Source: Hybos culiciformis (lineage: Eukaryota > Arthropoda > Insecta > Diptera > Hybotidae). From it: DNA of 64,000 nt. Position 1 is the stretch's first letter, and every line of letters starts with the position of its first letter. Both the position numbers and the translations under genes were made by a program. The DNA is taken from positions 122,869,812-122,933,811 of the forward strand of contig OZ023273.1 of NCBI GenBank assembly GCA_964007475.1, in the 5' to 3' direction. The notes below the pieces were generated by a model that had not been told where the DNA came from, ran no database searches, and saw nothing but the letters and a program-made list of their open reading frames with translations. Below, one piece after another: positions 1-14,100 of the stretch.

Positions 1-1202
1 AAGCTGATCATTGTTTTAATCTAATGTCAAGCATCCAAACACGAGTTTTTTTTGCAATTTATGTTATTCATCATTTTTTCAGAAATAGTACAATCTCATT
101 TTATACCTCTTAAATTCCAATTTGAAAATATTATATGATTATAATTACAGAATTACACAGGGCTAAGGTCTCATGTCAAATGCTCAACTGTTCTTACAAA
201 ATCATTAAGTTTTAAAATAAATTAATTGTAGAAATAGATATATATTTAATAAATGAAATTGGAATTTTAATTTAAAGTAAATCTTATTCCTATTCGGCTA
301 TATACAATATACAAACTATAATTTATCCTTTAATTTAGTTGCAACAAAAAAAAAAAAAAAAAATTAGTGAATTTATTATAACAATTTATTTAAACTTACA
401 CACTAAGTTAATTTTTTATAAATAAATTTTTCAAGTATCTATCTAATTCAATTTTGAACTAATTAAAATTCAAGAATTTTGTTTTGTAATTTATTAACTC
501 CAAATTGTACGTTAAAAATAAAAAATTAATTACATCTTTTTTGCTATAAAGAAAAACATTAAACCATAATCTCAATTAAAATGTTTTATTTGTTGTTTTG
601 TTTTGGAAAAAAGAATTTTTTTTTTCTTTCATATTTGTGCATTACATTTAATATTTATAACTCTTTATGAACTTTTCCCGCAATAATAAATATTTTCTCT
701 TTTTTAACTTCAGAATTCCTATATGAAAAGAACAATAATTGCAACCAAGCATAAGACAAATAATTTTTTTTTATTCTAGATTTTTGAACATCCTAACCAT
801 AACCTCTTCACTTAATCGTTAGGAAAAACAGCCAAAAAACATATAATAAAATTTATAAAGACATTTAAGAAGAAAAAAAAAATAGAAACATGAAAACAAT
901 TTTTTCTCTGTTGTTTTTATTTATTTTTAATGCTCGCGACCATAAATATATGGAAAAATTACTTACAAGGTTTCTAGTGCAAATTTTTTTGATTTGAATT
1001 TTAGTCTACTTAGTCTAGCATTATGGCAATTAATTTTTGTTCAAAAATGTTAAAAATGTTAAATTTCGGAACATACTTAAATATCTGATATAAAAAATAT
1101 ATAAAACTGCAATAGGTTCACTGACTGAAAAAATATTAATTCGTATAAAAACAGCACAAACACTTAGATCAAGTGGACAATTGAAAAATTCACACAAATT
1201 CC
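1..1202. other. AT-rich non-coding sequence
   Basis: I see no coding exon, RNA gene or clear repeat here. It is homopolymer-rich AT sequence with stop codons in all frames. Whether it is intergenic or part of an intron of a gene outside the window cannot be told. Confidence 0.5.
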
Positions 1203-1277
1203 AGCCCGAGGTGGGAATCGAACCCACAACCGAACACACTGTAGGATAATGACAATACCACTACACCATGACGGCCG
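1203..1277 (-). repeat. tRNA-derived SINE head (or tRNA pseudogene)
   Basis: Read on the minus strand this has both internal Pol III promoter boxes: a box A-like TGGTGTAGTGGT and a perfect box B GGTTCGATTCC flanked by a GTGGG/CCCAC T-stem. A weak anticodon arm can be drawn (4 of 5 pairs, loop ATCCTAC), but the acceptor stem pairs poorly, only about three positions. A functional tRNA should have a closed 7-bp acceptor stem, so a tRNA-derived SINE or a tRNA pseudogene fits better. The tRNA-unrelated body would lie below 1203 on the minus strand, but I could not define its tail or a target duplication. Confidence 0.6.
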
Positions 1278-1279
1278 AC

Positions 1280-4200
1280 ATAATGTTCAAATCGAACCAT
1301 ACTATTTTTCAATTAGTCAAAAACTTAAAATTTCATGAGACAAATGCTAAAACTGTCATTGAATAAATATGACAGAATTTATATTTTAGTTTTTATATAA
1401 AAATGTGATAATAAATGGTTAAGGAGATAGGAGACTATCAATATTAAAACTCTGTGCCAAATGAACTATAATTAACAAAACATATATTTTGTTTCACAAC
1501 AAGATAAATTTATTTTGTTCTGGGATAATGTCCAATACGTAACTAATTACTTGAAACATTCCTATTTAGTTCTCAGAGCATATCTACTTATTTAGTGGTT
1601 TTATAAGTTTTTCTAAGATTTCCAAATTGTGATTCTGAAATAACATCTTTTTTATGCACTATTTTCAGAAAATCAGATAGATTGCCCTTATTTAAGCTTT
1701 ATTTAAAATTTAAATGACTAACTAAAACATTATTTTTTCAATTTATTCATAAGACACCTTGTATTTATTTTATAATAACTAAGTATATGTATGTACATGT
1801 AGTATATATAGAAAATAAAAGAAAATGTTATCCTTTTTTATTATTGCATTTTGATATTTAACTTTAAAAGGCCAAAATCGCATAAATATATTATAGAAAT
1901 CACTGTTTGAAAATAACGAAAAAAGAGAAAAAGTGATTTTATTTTTTTTTTTTCGGTTTTATTAAAGAAAAAAATCTTCAAAATAATTTCGAGACTTATA
2001 AATCACTTTTGCAGCAAAATGAAATGGCATTTTCTAGCATATAATAAAATAAAATGCGTAAAAAAAAAATTATAAATTTTCTTCAAAATAAAAATGTTAA
2101 CATATTTAAGTATAAAATATATTATGTTTATATACACAGAATTACATATGTACATATATTATATATATATATATTTTTTAATAATAATATTAAAAAAAAA
2201 AATTTCATGTAGAGATATTAGAAGACAACAGGGAACCATTTGAATTTATTTTTGATTTTTATTTTATTTTTTTTCTATTGCTGGGAATATACAAATATAT
2301 TCACAGTCTCCGTATTTATACTTTAAATGTCTCATTACAAATTTGTACAATAAAAACCAATTTGAATAAGGAAAAAAAAATTTTAAGTGGAAAATCACTA
2401 TTATAAATATTTTTATTTCCGCATTCAAGAAAACTTTTAGATTACAATATTTTAGAACATAAGATAATGAAAATTTGTAGTTTGGCTCCTTAAGTTTAAA
2501 TTTGTTTCTTGCAGAATTCTTAATTACTTAACTTATAGAATAGTCAATTGAAAAGTATACAAATTTATTCATTTATTCTACCTTACAAACTAGAGGTACT
2601 AAAAAAGTAAGCTAGTGTGTTTTTAATACTTTATTTAAATATTGGGAAAAATAAAGTAGATAAAATTGAAGAAAAAAATAATAAATAACACAAAAATAAT
2701 TTAAATCAAATGCCAATTTATTATCAAGTCCAATGTACTTTTTCTCCTGTAAAGAGACATATAACAGTCATATTAAATGTCTTACTGCGGACTCTAGATA
2801 GTTTCAATTTGTTTATTGTATAGTTTTTTGTTTCGTATACAATAAGTGTTCTTTGTAACAATCATATATTCAATCTTGTAAACGCTGATAAATAAAAAAA
2901 AATAGTTATAATTTATTTTCGTTATGATAATATTATTACAAGAACAAAAAAAAGCATTTTTCTAATATCTACAAGGCTTGTCAGGATGTAAAATATTATA
3001 GTTTTTTTGTTTTATAAATAATAATAATTCTTAATTTGTAGGTTATATAGAAATAAAATAAGTTGCAGGCACGAAAAGGAATATAAATAAACGTTGCGGG
3101 CGATATAAATGAAATAAAAATTTTGAGATGCTGTTAGAAGTTCATGACCTAAAATATCCTTTTTATTCTAGTGTATAATTTTTTGTGTACATATAATACA
3201 TACTTATTGACTCTATTTTATTGCAACCATATGCATAAGGCTTGAATTATCTAAACCAAATTGTTCATAAATCTTTTAACCTGTATAAATGGGCTATATT
3301 TCGGAAATGTGAAATCAATGGAATAAAAACAAAAAAAAAATTAAAAGAAAAAGGTTTTTAGGTGTTATCATGAAAAGCGCCAAAAAAAATATATTATTGG
3401 CACAATCAAACTAAGAGCTTTCAAGCAAAACATAATTTCGTCTGGAAATATTTTACTTTTTTTTACCATAATAATGTTAATTTTTTCATGCACGAATTTT
3501 TTAAATTATGACATAAATTACAAAATTTTTAAAAATACCTATTTCTAATTAATACATTTATTTTGTACAAAAATTTGTGAAATTACGTAAATAAAGATAG
3601 TACCTAATTGAAACGTATAAAATAGTTTTCACTGCACCTATTTTCTGGCTAGGACAGTATTGATTTAAAAAAATGAAAATTTATTAAATATCCATTTTAT
3701 ATTTATTAATTTAAATATTTATTAAATAAATATAAAATTATGTTTTATAATTATACATATTATTAAATGACTTTAATGATCTGAATTTGCAGACAATACT
3801 TTGAATTAATTTATTATACGAGTATACTATATACGTCGTATACCCCTAGAAAAAGAGGTAGAGAAAATTTTCTAAATTTGGAAAAAATAATAATAATACA
3901 TATATGCTTAGTGTTCAAACAATTCTTTTGTGGTTTTTCATGTCTTTAGGTTTTTGGCATTAAACATCTTTTTTGTGGAAAACAAAAAAGAAAAAAAAAA
4001 CTTGCTATTGTAATAGAATAATATGCCAGAGGGCGATTAATGACCCGGAAATTTGAGATAATTTCATTAAAGATATTATTGAAAAATGCATTAAGTGCAA
4101 TTTTTTAATCGCTAATCCCTATAAAATTTTTTTTTATTTCTAAATTATAGTTCATTTTCTCAAATGGCTTTTAAAATACTTTATGACGGCGATGTATTTA

Positions 4201-4541
4201 TTGGTTTACCTTTTGTTATAAAAAGAGTAAATCAATGTAAATTCCCTATTTTTATCAAATTGCATAAATATCCATCTATATTAAAAACGCAATTTATATA
4301 AATTAAAGTTATAAAGAAACTTACTTAGATTTAAGGACTTTTTGGAATTTTGCTCAATAACTATATATTATAAAATTATTTTCTAAACAAATATTGCCCG
4401 CTGGTAACTATAAAGAGATACATTATTTTATCCTTCAATCATATTTGTTTCAATTACTCTTACTTTAAGATCCTTCAATCAAATATTTCTTTGAATTGTT
4501 CTTACTTAAAGCAAACTTTTTTTTCTTCCACTTTCTCTTTG
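1280..4541. other. AT-rich non-coding sequence
   Basis: No exon, RNA gene or complete repeat recognised. Only homopolymer runs and short AT repeats are visible, such as an (AT)n patch near 2160-2175. Confidence 0.5.
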
Positions 4542-4549
4542 TTATATCG

Positions 4550-5093
4550 TTATAACTTCGCTACACTTCAGGTTAGCAACCATGAATTTCTTGGTTTGAA
4601 AGTAGGTTGGCGAATGGGGTGACACACTTAAAAAAGATGGTTTGGTTTGAAATTAAAAAAAAATTCTTTGTAAAATTAAAAAAAAATTCTTTGTAAATAA
4701 AATTTTAATTTTTCGTAATTAAAAAAAAAAAAATGAATTTTTTTAATTTAAAGAAATAATGTAAAATAAAAATAATATTCAATTTTTTTTTAAAAATATT
4801 TTAATTTATTTTCTTTTTTGATAACCTACAATTTATTATTATTTTTTTTATATCGAAGCATTTTAAAGTATGATTTTTTCTGTAAATTTTCTGCAAATTG
4901 ACAGGTTATACCTTTTTTTTTTGAAATGCAATAAATGCAAGTAAAATTTCTAGGTTTGTGTGGAACCGACTTTCAAACCATGAAAAAAAAAAAAAATTTT
5001 ATATGGCAAACCAAGTATCAAACACAGAACGAACCCATTTTTTTCTGCAAAACATGGAATTCTGTGTTTGTAACCTGAAGTGTAGCGAAGTTA
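4550..5093. mobile_element. Non-autonomous TIR DNA transposon, 544 bp, with 8-bp target duplication
   Basis: The left end TAACTTCGCTACACTTCAGG (from about 4552) is matched by its reverse complement just before 5093. Identical 8-bp copies TTATATCG lie directly outside both ends (4542-4549 and 5094-5101). An 8-bp duplication is typical of hAT and P superfamilies; the termini do not show the usual CAG of hAT, so the superfamily is left open. There is no transposase inside; the small ORFs on both strands near the right end are chance frames. The matching target duplication makes a real transposition event likely. Confidence 0.75.
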
Positions 5094-5101
5094 TTATATC
5101 G

Positions 5102-8100
5102 AAATATAAGTCATTCCAAAGTAATTTTAATAATAAGTATGCAATAATTCTAAGTGTAGAGCCACTATAGCATGTTACCAGTGTTAACATTCACAAGGAG
5201 CATACAAAACTATGATATAGTAAATATAAATATTGAACTTACATAATATAATATAATTATTATTGTATTTTTACATTTATCTGACACAAAATATACAAAT
5301 ATGCAAAACCAAAAAAATTAAAAAAAAAAAAAAAAGAATACATTATTATGTTCTTTGCCAGTATTTTTTGATAATAAAATATAAAATTTATAATAAATTT
5401 TTTTATCAAAAATTTATTACAAATTTATAATGTTTGAAAAAAAAAAGAAAATTTGAACATTAAAAAATCTGGATATGAAAAATCTGTTTACAGGCTAACG
5501 GCTAAAACTTAACCACAAAAACATATTAAACATTATTTTTACAATATTTTAGCTATATTTGTGTAATATTTGTTACAAAAAAACAAGCACATAGGTAAAA
5601 CTGCCATTAATAAAAAATTTTAACCATTTAACTATGCAGATATTGTTATTGTGGTGTCATAATTTTAGCGATTATTGGATTTCCAGTGATAAAGAATTAA
5701 ACAGTTTTGTTTAAAAACAAAAAAAAAAAACACAAAAATATTCTGAAATTCTTACAGGTAATCTGATCACCCAAAGGGAGAGGAAAATTTAAAAAACCAT
5801 GCAATAGTTGACTACATAAAATTTTAGAAATAAATTATATTTAATTTTACTAATTTAGGTATCAACAGTTTGTTAGATAGAATATACATTACTATGTTAA
5901 TATTTCTATAATGTTTTAATATTTTGATGCTCTTTAAACTAAAACCAAAGTTAATTTCTTCTAGTCAAAATTTTTAATTTATAATAATTATTTTTAATCA
6001 CAACAAGTCAACTATAATAATTTAATATTATCTTATGAAACAAAATTAATTAATATTAGATTTAGATATGTTCGTTTGATAGCAAACTATGGCTCAACAA
6101 ATTCTCAAATTTGCCGATTTAAACTCTCGAATTTGATACGTTGGATTCTTAAATTTGGAAAATACCACGCATATTATAATATTAAGTTCCACTAACATAT
6201 CCAAATAAAGTTTGCAGAAAATATAAAAAAAGTCCTATTATCTTCTATTAGTAAATATTTATATAATCATTAAAATTTTCTCTGAAAAAAATCTATACAT
6301 CTTGATGCACTTTTGGAAAATAAGACACAACTGAAACAACTAGTAAATTAGAATGAAAAACTCAGTGTTATGAGTTCTGTCCTGTATTGATTATGACTTT
6401 GTTTAACCCTTTTTCATTGTAAATAATCTTCAGTAACAACAGATCATATTTTTACAAAGTTCTGTGTAATTAAATGCTTTTTCCATAAAAATAATAAAAT
6501 TTTATGAAATCAAGTACTTCAAAATAAAAAATTTTAAACTTATCTCAAAAGGGTCATAGACAAAAATTATTACATATTTTCACTCTAGTTAAAAACCGCA
6601 AAAATTACTTTAAAAAAAAAAAGAAATATTTTTCACTAAAATATAAAATCTCATATCTCATTTATAGGAAAATCATTTCCAACCAAAATTTTCATATAAA
6701 ATAAAAAAAAACAAAAGAAAAAGGACGAAAATATCCTTTTTGCCAACAAGAAGTAAATGATAAATGTAATTGGTTATCCGGTGATTTTTTCTACCACTAT
6801 ATATATACCAACTAAAGGGCAAACAATTTTCATGCATATTAAAGACATGGAAAAAAGAAATATATAATATATTCTTGTTAAGATTTTGTTTTTGGTTCAA
6901 TAATGGGCCAAGGCAAAAAATTACAAAAATATGATATGAATAATATTTTTCACCATTGCACAATTAATTTAATATTTTCATAAGACAGTAGTCGAAGTAA
7001 TTTATTGATAAAAAAAAATGAGAAAATTATACAATCAATACAACATAGATATTAATTTTATTATTATATATATAAACTTATAAGTATATAACATAGTCTT
7101 TCTTCGGCCGAAACTGTCGACTAATTATCTAATTATTACTGAAACTTAGTTAATTATAGCAATATATTAATCAACCCATTAAGCTTTAGATTAATCAAAG
7201 ACTATGGGGAGGAAGAGTAAACTAAAAGTCATTTGACGGGTTGCCAGTTTCTTTGTATTTTTAGCAAATTGTTTAAGTATGAACCCAAAAAAATCATGCT
7301 AAAGGTGAAGATACGTAAGTCAAATTCGGTCCAGTTACGATAAAAAATAGTTGTTAAATTGTGAACTATATTGAAAACCGATTTTTATAATTTTTAAAAT
7401 AAGTTTAGAAATTCAGAATTTTTTGTCTTCTGACTCATGCTATAATAAAAAAAAATAAATATATTTCCAAAATATATGTACACATATAAAAAAAATTACA
7501 GCTTTTTCTCTTCAGAATTTATTCGTCTGTAAGATTAACTCATTTCATATCTATAAGCTTATTTTTTGTTCATGCAGTCATCCACGAAAAAAAACTAAAA
7601 TATTGAAAATAATCACTGTATGTATTTTTACATAATTTTATCTTTTATGTACCTATTTAATCCTTCAACTGTATACATACATAAAAGAAAAATTTCTTAA
7701 AAGAATAAAGAAAACAATACCAAAATTTCGGAAGTAAATTCATTTAAGAAAACAAATTTAATTTGATATGTAAGTATAATATAAAGATACTACAAAGCCC
7801 TTAAAAAAAATTTAAATTGGCATATGTTAGTATAAGAACTTTAACTGAAAGGTTTCAATCTTTGTGTGAAAACTGAAAACGTTTACGAAAAATAATTCTT
7901 TTTTAAACAACTAAATTTTTTTGTTAAAGACTATCTAGTGGCTTGCAGATGCTTACATGTATTATACGTAACATACAGTTCACCATATATGTTCACTGTT
8001 AATTAAACTCCCTCTAAATGAAAGAAATGTCCTAGATCCACAATAATTTAACTATTAAAATCTCATATTATTTTAACTAGTTTAGAATCTAATCATCATA

Positions 8101-11100
8101 TAAAAAGGAAATACATAAACTTAATAGTAAAGTATGAATATGACTTAAATATAAATAACTTTATTTATCAACAGGATAAAGTTGTAAAATTACATTTAAT
8201 TCATCAAATTATGTTTCAATTCCATTAAATTTATTTAAAACGTAAAATATCTCAATTTAGCATAAATTTCCAATATAAAATTCATTCATATTTATTAGGA
8301 AGTACTAAAATCATATGCAAATCATATGCGAAAATGGACAAAATGCAAAATTTTATGACCTTTTTTGCTATTAAGACAAAAACGTTGAATATATAAGAGG
8401 TGAAATTCGTACATAATAATGTATAAATATAATTCATATAATGTTCTACAAGACAAAATAACAATTTTTTTTTTAAATAAAAACAAAGATGATAAAGATC
8501 CTTGAACATCTTTGCATGAAATTAGGAATATCTTTTAAATCCCTAATAATACTTTTTGTATATATACTTGCACTTTATATACACACATTATATCAAAAGT
8601 ATCCTTTTTTGTCCTAACAAACAAAATTATCTCAAATGTGATTACAAATTTGTTAATTGGTCCATTAAGTACATCGATAAGATTTTCTTAAATATATCGT
8701 AATTTTTTAAAGCTTTAAAAAACTTTACGTAGAATTTTGAATATGAATAGTAGGTATATTTAGAAAAAAATTTAAGCAATATTTATATAATAGTTTTGAG
8801 TTTGACTATATATTTTGATATACTGTCAACTTATAGCATTATACCATTGTCTAATTAGATGATGAAGAAATCTCTAGAAAATTTATGTATTAATGCTAAT
8901 GCTCAAAATTAAGGAAAAACTAAATTTTGTATTAAATTTTTCGCTCCAATTTGTTTGGAAACAAAAACTAGTTCGGTTAGATCAGAATTAGGAAAACAAA
9001 TTTCCAATCAATTTAAAAATAAAAATATATTCTTTTTGATGACCGCAAAATGTAAAGCAGACATTTATTTTTAACAAACAAAATAAAAATTGTGGGTCAA
9101 GGGAAAATTTTGATTCCGGTGAATGAGATTTGTTTTATTTTATTTTTCTGTATAAATAGTAAAACAAATTTTTTCTTCTTAATGAAATTTTTTTTGCCAA
9201 TTTATCAAATGAAATATAAAATTTTTCTGAAAAAGGGACAATTTTTATTTTTTTTCTATATATATATTAATTTGCAAATTAAGAAATTTTCTTTCATAAT
9301 CAAGAATAAATTTATTTGCTTTTTAATTAAAAAAGACTTATAATTTAAGGCACTAATTATTATGCAAAGTTTTTGAAACACATAAATTTAAATTAAATAA
9401 AATTATTATTTTAAAAATATAATTTTCATAAAATTTTTCAAGTATTCAAAAATTCTTAGCAAAAATTTTTCCTATTTTAAATAACTGCCTAATTCTATAT
9501 AATTTGAATTTTTTTTATTAAGTACTGTTGCAGGGGCTTTGATATTAAGTCTGGACTTCTCTGTTTTTCTTTTTAAGCTTCTAAAATTATTAAATATGAA
9601 ATACGAATCATAAAATTGTGATTTTCTGAAATTTAAAAAAAAATTAACAATTTTTATTTTCTATCAATTTCATCATCATTTTATAGTCACCAACAAACTT
9701 AAAGAAATTGCTAAAAGACTTGAATTTTGAAAAGGAAAATTAAATTTTGGTATTGTCATACAGTTTTGAAGTTTAAGTGTTAACCCACAGAACTTCATAA
9801 TCTCAAGTGAACTTTATTTTCTAATTCTAGAATTTATTTTATTTCTAATACTCTTAAACCTTATTCTAACAACTGTATGATTTAATTTTAACGCTGTCTC
9901 TGTGCTGCTTCTTTGTGAATTACATAATATTAAATTAACACATAATAAGCATAGACAATTATTAATTAATAATTACGGTTTGGTTCATTTGGTGCAGCAA
10001 TTTTTCATTTTGCCGCCAAATTTTATTACGTTAGAGAAAATAATATTATAAATTTTTATTAGAATAAAAATTTTTCTATTTTTGATAACGTTATTAATTT
10101 TTGTAAGAAAGAAAAATATGCTTATGACTTGTGAATTTTTAGGAAAATTTATTAGATTTTTCTCAATTTGTGGCTTTTTGGCTTCTAGATATATATAATA
10201 ATTTTTACTGCACCACTTAAGAGAATTAGAAAATTATGATAATTTTTTAAAATGAACCTAATTTATATTCATGTATTTTAAAATATGTTTAAATTTATTG
10301 GTCTTTCAATAACTTCTTCAACAAGATGCGACATATTTATGGAAAGCCATAATTTTATTAATAATACTTTAAAAATAATATTAAAAATATCGAAAGACAG
10401 TAAGTGCCTTTTTAAAATATAATTATTTTGTAAACTCAAAAATAATTTGTTTCTAATTAATATTATTGAAGCTAATATAACAATATGGATAAGTGGTTGA
10501 GTAACATTGGAATAGTATCGAAACCTGAAGTGAATATCAAATGTTTAATCTTAAAATAATATTTTCTTGCCATTTTCTATTTAAAATTATCTTATATATT
10601 AAAGTGACAACTTCAACTTTTTCATTTCTTCCGTTTTCGTTCAATCGTTTATTTGATGTGCTTGAAATTTTACAATATTAATTAACATCAGGATAATAAT
10701 ACCTTTGAATGAAACGAGACTCACAAGATGAGACAAAGATTCCAATCCGTGCCTTTTTTATTAATAAGTGTCTTTGACAAGTAGCATTTATGATGATACA
10801 AAGATATACTATTATACATTATGGCTTTGATGATAGCATGAAAATTCTTATAGTTGAAAAACCCGAAACTTTTATGTGCTGTTACTTAAAACAAATTAAT
10901 ATTCAATTACCTGTAATGGTTTTTAACATAAAATTTTGCTCTATTTGCTGTAAGTAAAATTATATAGTTAAATGGTAAATCCTCAAGTTTTAATCGCCCT
11001 TATATCCTTATTACATGTAAGCATACGATATCATACACAAATATGTGGAATAAAAAATACTTTATTCCATGGATAGAGAAGGTTTCAATATTTTGCTATT

Positions 11101-14100
11101 ATTAATTAATTTTTTTTTATCTGAGCGAAAGCTGCTCCAATTGCTCAATATTTTACTTAAGCTGAGCATTATTGTTTTATGTTTTATTTTTTCAAGTAAC
11201 TGTCAAGTAACAGTATCATCCACTATGGAAAATCTAGTTTATGCTGAAGAATAAATTAATAAAGACGCACGAGCTTATTAATCTTAAAATAATAAATCTG
11301 TGCTTCGTCTTAATTAAGTATTCTTTGCCATTGAGAGAAAAAAATGTATGTTCAACTTCAATCGTACTTTAAGTGCATAAGGTTTCCTTAAAGAAAATTT
11401 TAATATATTAATCCATAATAAATGTTCATAATTTCATAATTAAATTAGCAAAAATTAATAAAGTTTAGTATATAAAAATAAGTAGGTACAATAATAAAAA
11501 TTGAATCCTTAAATTTAATTGTGAAAAAATTATATTAAAAAAAAAAGAAGTAAATCCAAAAACTATTATTTTTTTCAAATATGTGGGCATAGAGAATAAG
11601 TATGATATTTATAATAATATAATTATATAGTATATTATGGTCGTAAAGTAGATAATACATTACGTTCATATTGTAGATGTACTGCAGGCGGTTTCTACGA
11701 TATTCCAGGAATTTTCAAATTAAACGACTCAGTCTATTATTTTTTTTAATAATTGATATTTTAATGGATTTTTCATTATGTGATTTTATTATTTCAAATA
11801 AAGTTGTTATTATTACGAACAAAAATTTTTAGATAATATAAAATTTAATATATTTATAAATTAACTTATTGCTTTATGTTACCAATGTAATGTTTCTAAT
11901 TATAAGCAACAATAATTACTGAATGCAATTAGACAAGCAGAAAATTAGTTAACCAAAATTGTCATGTATTTAATTTTTTATTTTCCTTTGATTTAACTAA
12001 GCTGGTTTAATGTGATTTTATGTGGCCGCGAAATTTTAATCTCACTTCTGCAGAAATTTTTTCAAAAATCAAAACAAGGAAAATTTTGTTGCCAAATTTG
12101 GTGATTTTTTTTTTATTTTTTTTTTTCAAAAAAAAAAATTGATATTCTTTTTTCTAATAAAAAAAAAATAAATATTCATGTTATTTTTCAGTAAATTTTA
12201 TGGATCATTAAAAATAATGTTTTTATTTCCTTGCATACTAACAGGCTGCAAAAACTGCATAAAAATAATATGATTTTCTTGGATTAAAATTAGAGTGATT
12301 CTTCAATATTCAAAAATCCAAATGTGATTCTGATTTTTAAAATTTTGAATTATTGTTAAAAATTTTATAATCATCATCAACTATACAATTAGCTTAAATA
12401 TTTGTTGGTCATAATCCATATTACAATTTCCATAAATACTGATAGTTTTTTTCCAACAAGAAAATATAAATAAATTACGTTTTTTGAATTTCTCGTACGG
12501 AATATTACTAGTTATTTTATAATTGTATTAAATTTTAATTTTACATGTAAATTTTCTCATGTAGAAATCATTTCACTTTTCTCTGTCGAATCCTATTGAT
12601 CTGACCCTGCACTTAAAAGCAAAGTCTACAAAACAAAGAACGCTCAAGCAGACAAATATCAAAAAAGTATATTTTTATTGATATCTTTTTTGAACCAAGT
12701 TCGCATAATTCTTAAACCACTTAACTATTTATTTTTTGCCTTGTTCTTTTTTCAAGCAAAATCTAGAAAAATTAAAATTCAAATCATTTCCGTTTAAAAT
12801 GTATGTATACTGTACGTACATTACATAAATGTATTTCTCAAATAATAAATCGAACTTTTTCATAATACCCTGAATTGTAAACAGTAAAGTTTTTTTTAAT
12901 ATACTTGAAGTATTTGGAATTTTTTTTTCTTTCGCAACTTAAGCTTTTTTGATGTTTTTGCTGTGATATGAAATAAAAAAGGCTTATTTGTTCTTCGTGG
13001 ATAAACTTTGCGCTATAATTGTACCAAAATAACAATAATAATTTTTTTTAAAAATTGTTTTCCTTTTTTTATTTTTCTTTTATCTTTTTGGAGAGGGATC
13101 AACACGTCGTCGTATCTCTTCAAAAAAAAAAAAAGTCATTCATAATGTGAATTTTTTTTGAGTCAATTTTAAGGCGGTTTTTATGAATATTGCAGTAATT
13201 TTGAAAACTTTTTTTTTGTGATCCTATATTAAGGAAGGGAAATAATGTGTTTATTTTACAAGGACACATATGTCATTTTTATGTTTTTTGGTTTTTTTTT
13301 TGTTAAAAATTTATACATAAATTTATTTGTGCACTACAAGATTCTTGTTGAGATTTATTTTTATGGACTTTATTAAGAGTTTAGAGGAAAATGACTACAA
13401 ACACCATAAATTAATTAATCCGGGGTTAAATAAATTGTATCTAAAAGTTTTAATTAAATGTTTTATTAATATTTTTACTTTTTTAATATCCGATCTTCGA
13501 TGTACTTCCCTATTTTTATTTTTTTCAATATTCTTCAATTATTTTTTTGTCCTACCTAACTATTAAATACACAGAATGATGTTTCTATTATTTAATAAGG
13601 TACGTACAAAATGTGGATGTCAAAGTTGAATTGACCCCACAAACTCGGGGAAGATTATAATCATACATTATATAATAGTTATTTTTTGTGAGCTTTGGGA
13701 ACAGCAATCTAATAGTCAATTCTGACAACTTATAATTAAGGAATTTATTACGAATGTAAAGTCAGATACATAAATAGATTACAAATGCTTTTCATTTAAA
13801 ATTTATGTGTACATTATTGCAAATAGATAATGGGAAAAAAATATTTTAAGAGGCCTTCTTAATTCTTTTTTATTTCGTAAAGTTTCTCTATTATGTCCAC
13901 AGGAATTTGATTTAAGATATATGATTTCAGTGGAGTTTCTTAAAAAGCTAAAATCTCACTGGCACCAAAATACTAGTGCTTAAGGTTAATACTCTCATTT
14001 TCTCGTTTGTTGCTGTGATTTAGTTACAATAGTGTACTATACAAATTAATGAAAAAACTATGAAATAATTTTCTTTAACCTAGTTATCAAAAAAAGTTTT

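Noticed and set aside
1203..1277. Functional tRNA gene
   Set aside because: Box A and B are good but the acceptor stem forms only about three pairs and the anticodon stem has a mismatch.
7092..7206. CATAGTCTTT / AAAGACTATG inverted pair
   Set aside because: Only 10 bp, 115 bp apart, with no flanking duplication or extension of the arms; could be chance in a window this long.
10485..10559. Short ORF starting MDKWLSNIGIVSKPEV
   Set aside because: The opening recalls the start of some hAT-type transposases, but only 24 codons are open and nothing downstream supports it.
11069..11254. 61-codon ORF with a hydrophobic stretch and NCQVTVSSTMEN tail
   Set aside because: Slightly less AT-biased at its end, but no homology, signal-peptide logic or gene context; treated as chance.
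13327..13566. 79-codon plus-strand ORF
   Set aside because: Composition typical of chance frames; no recognisable motif and no flanking splice signals.
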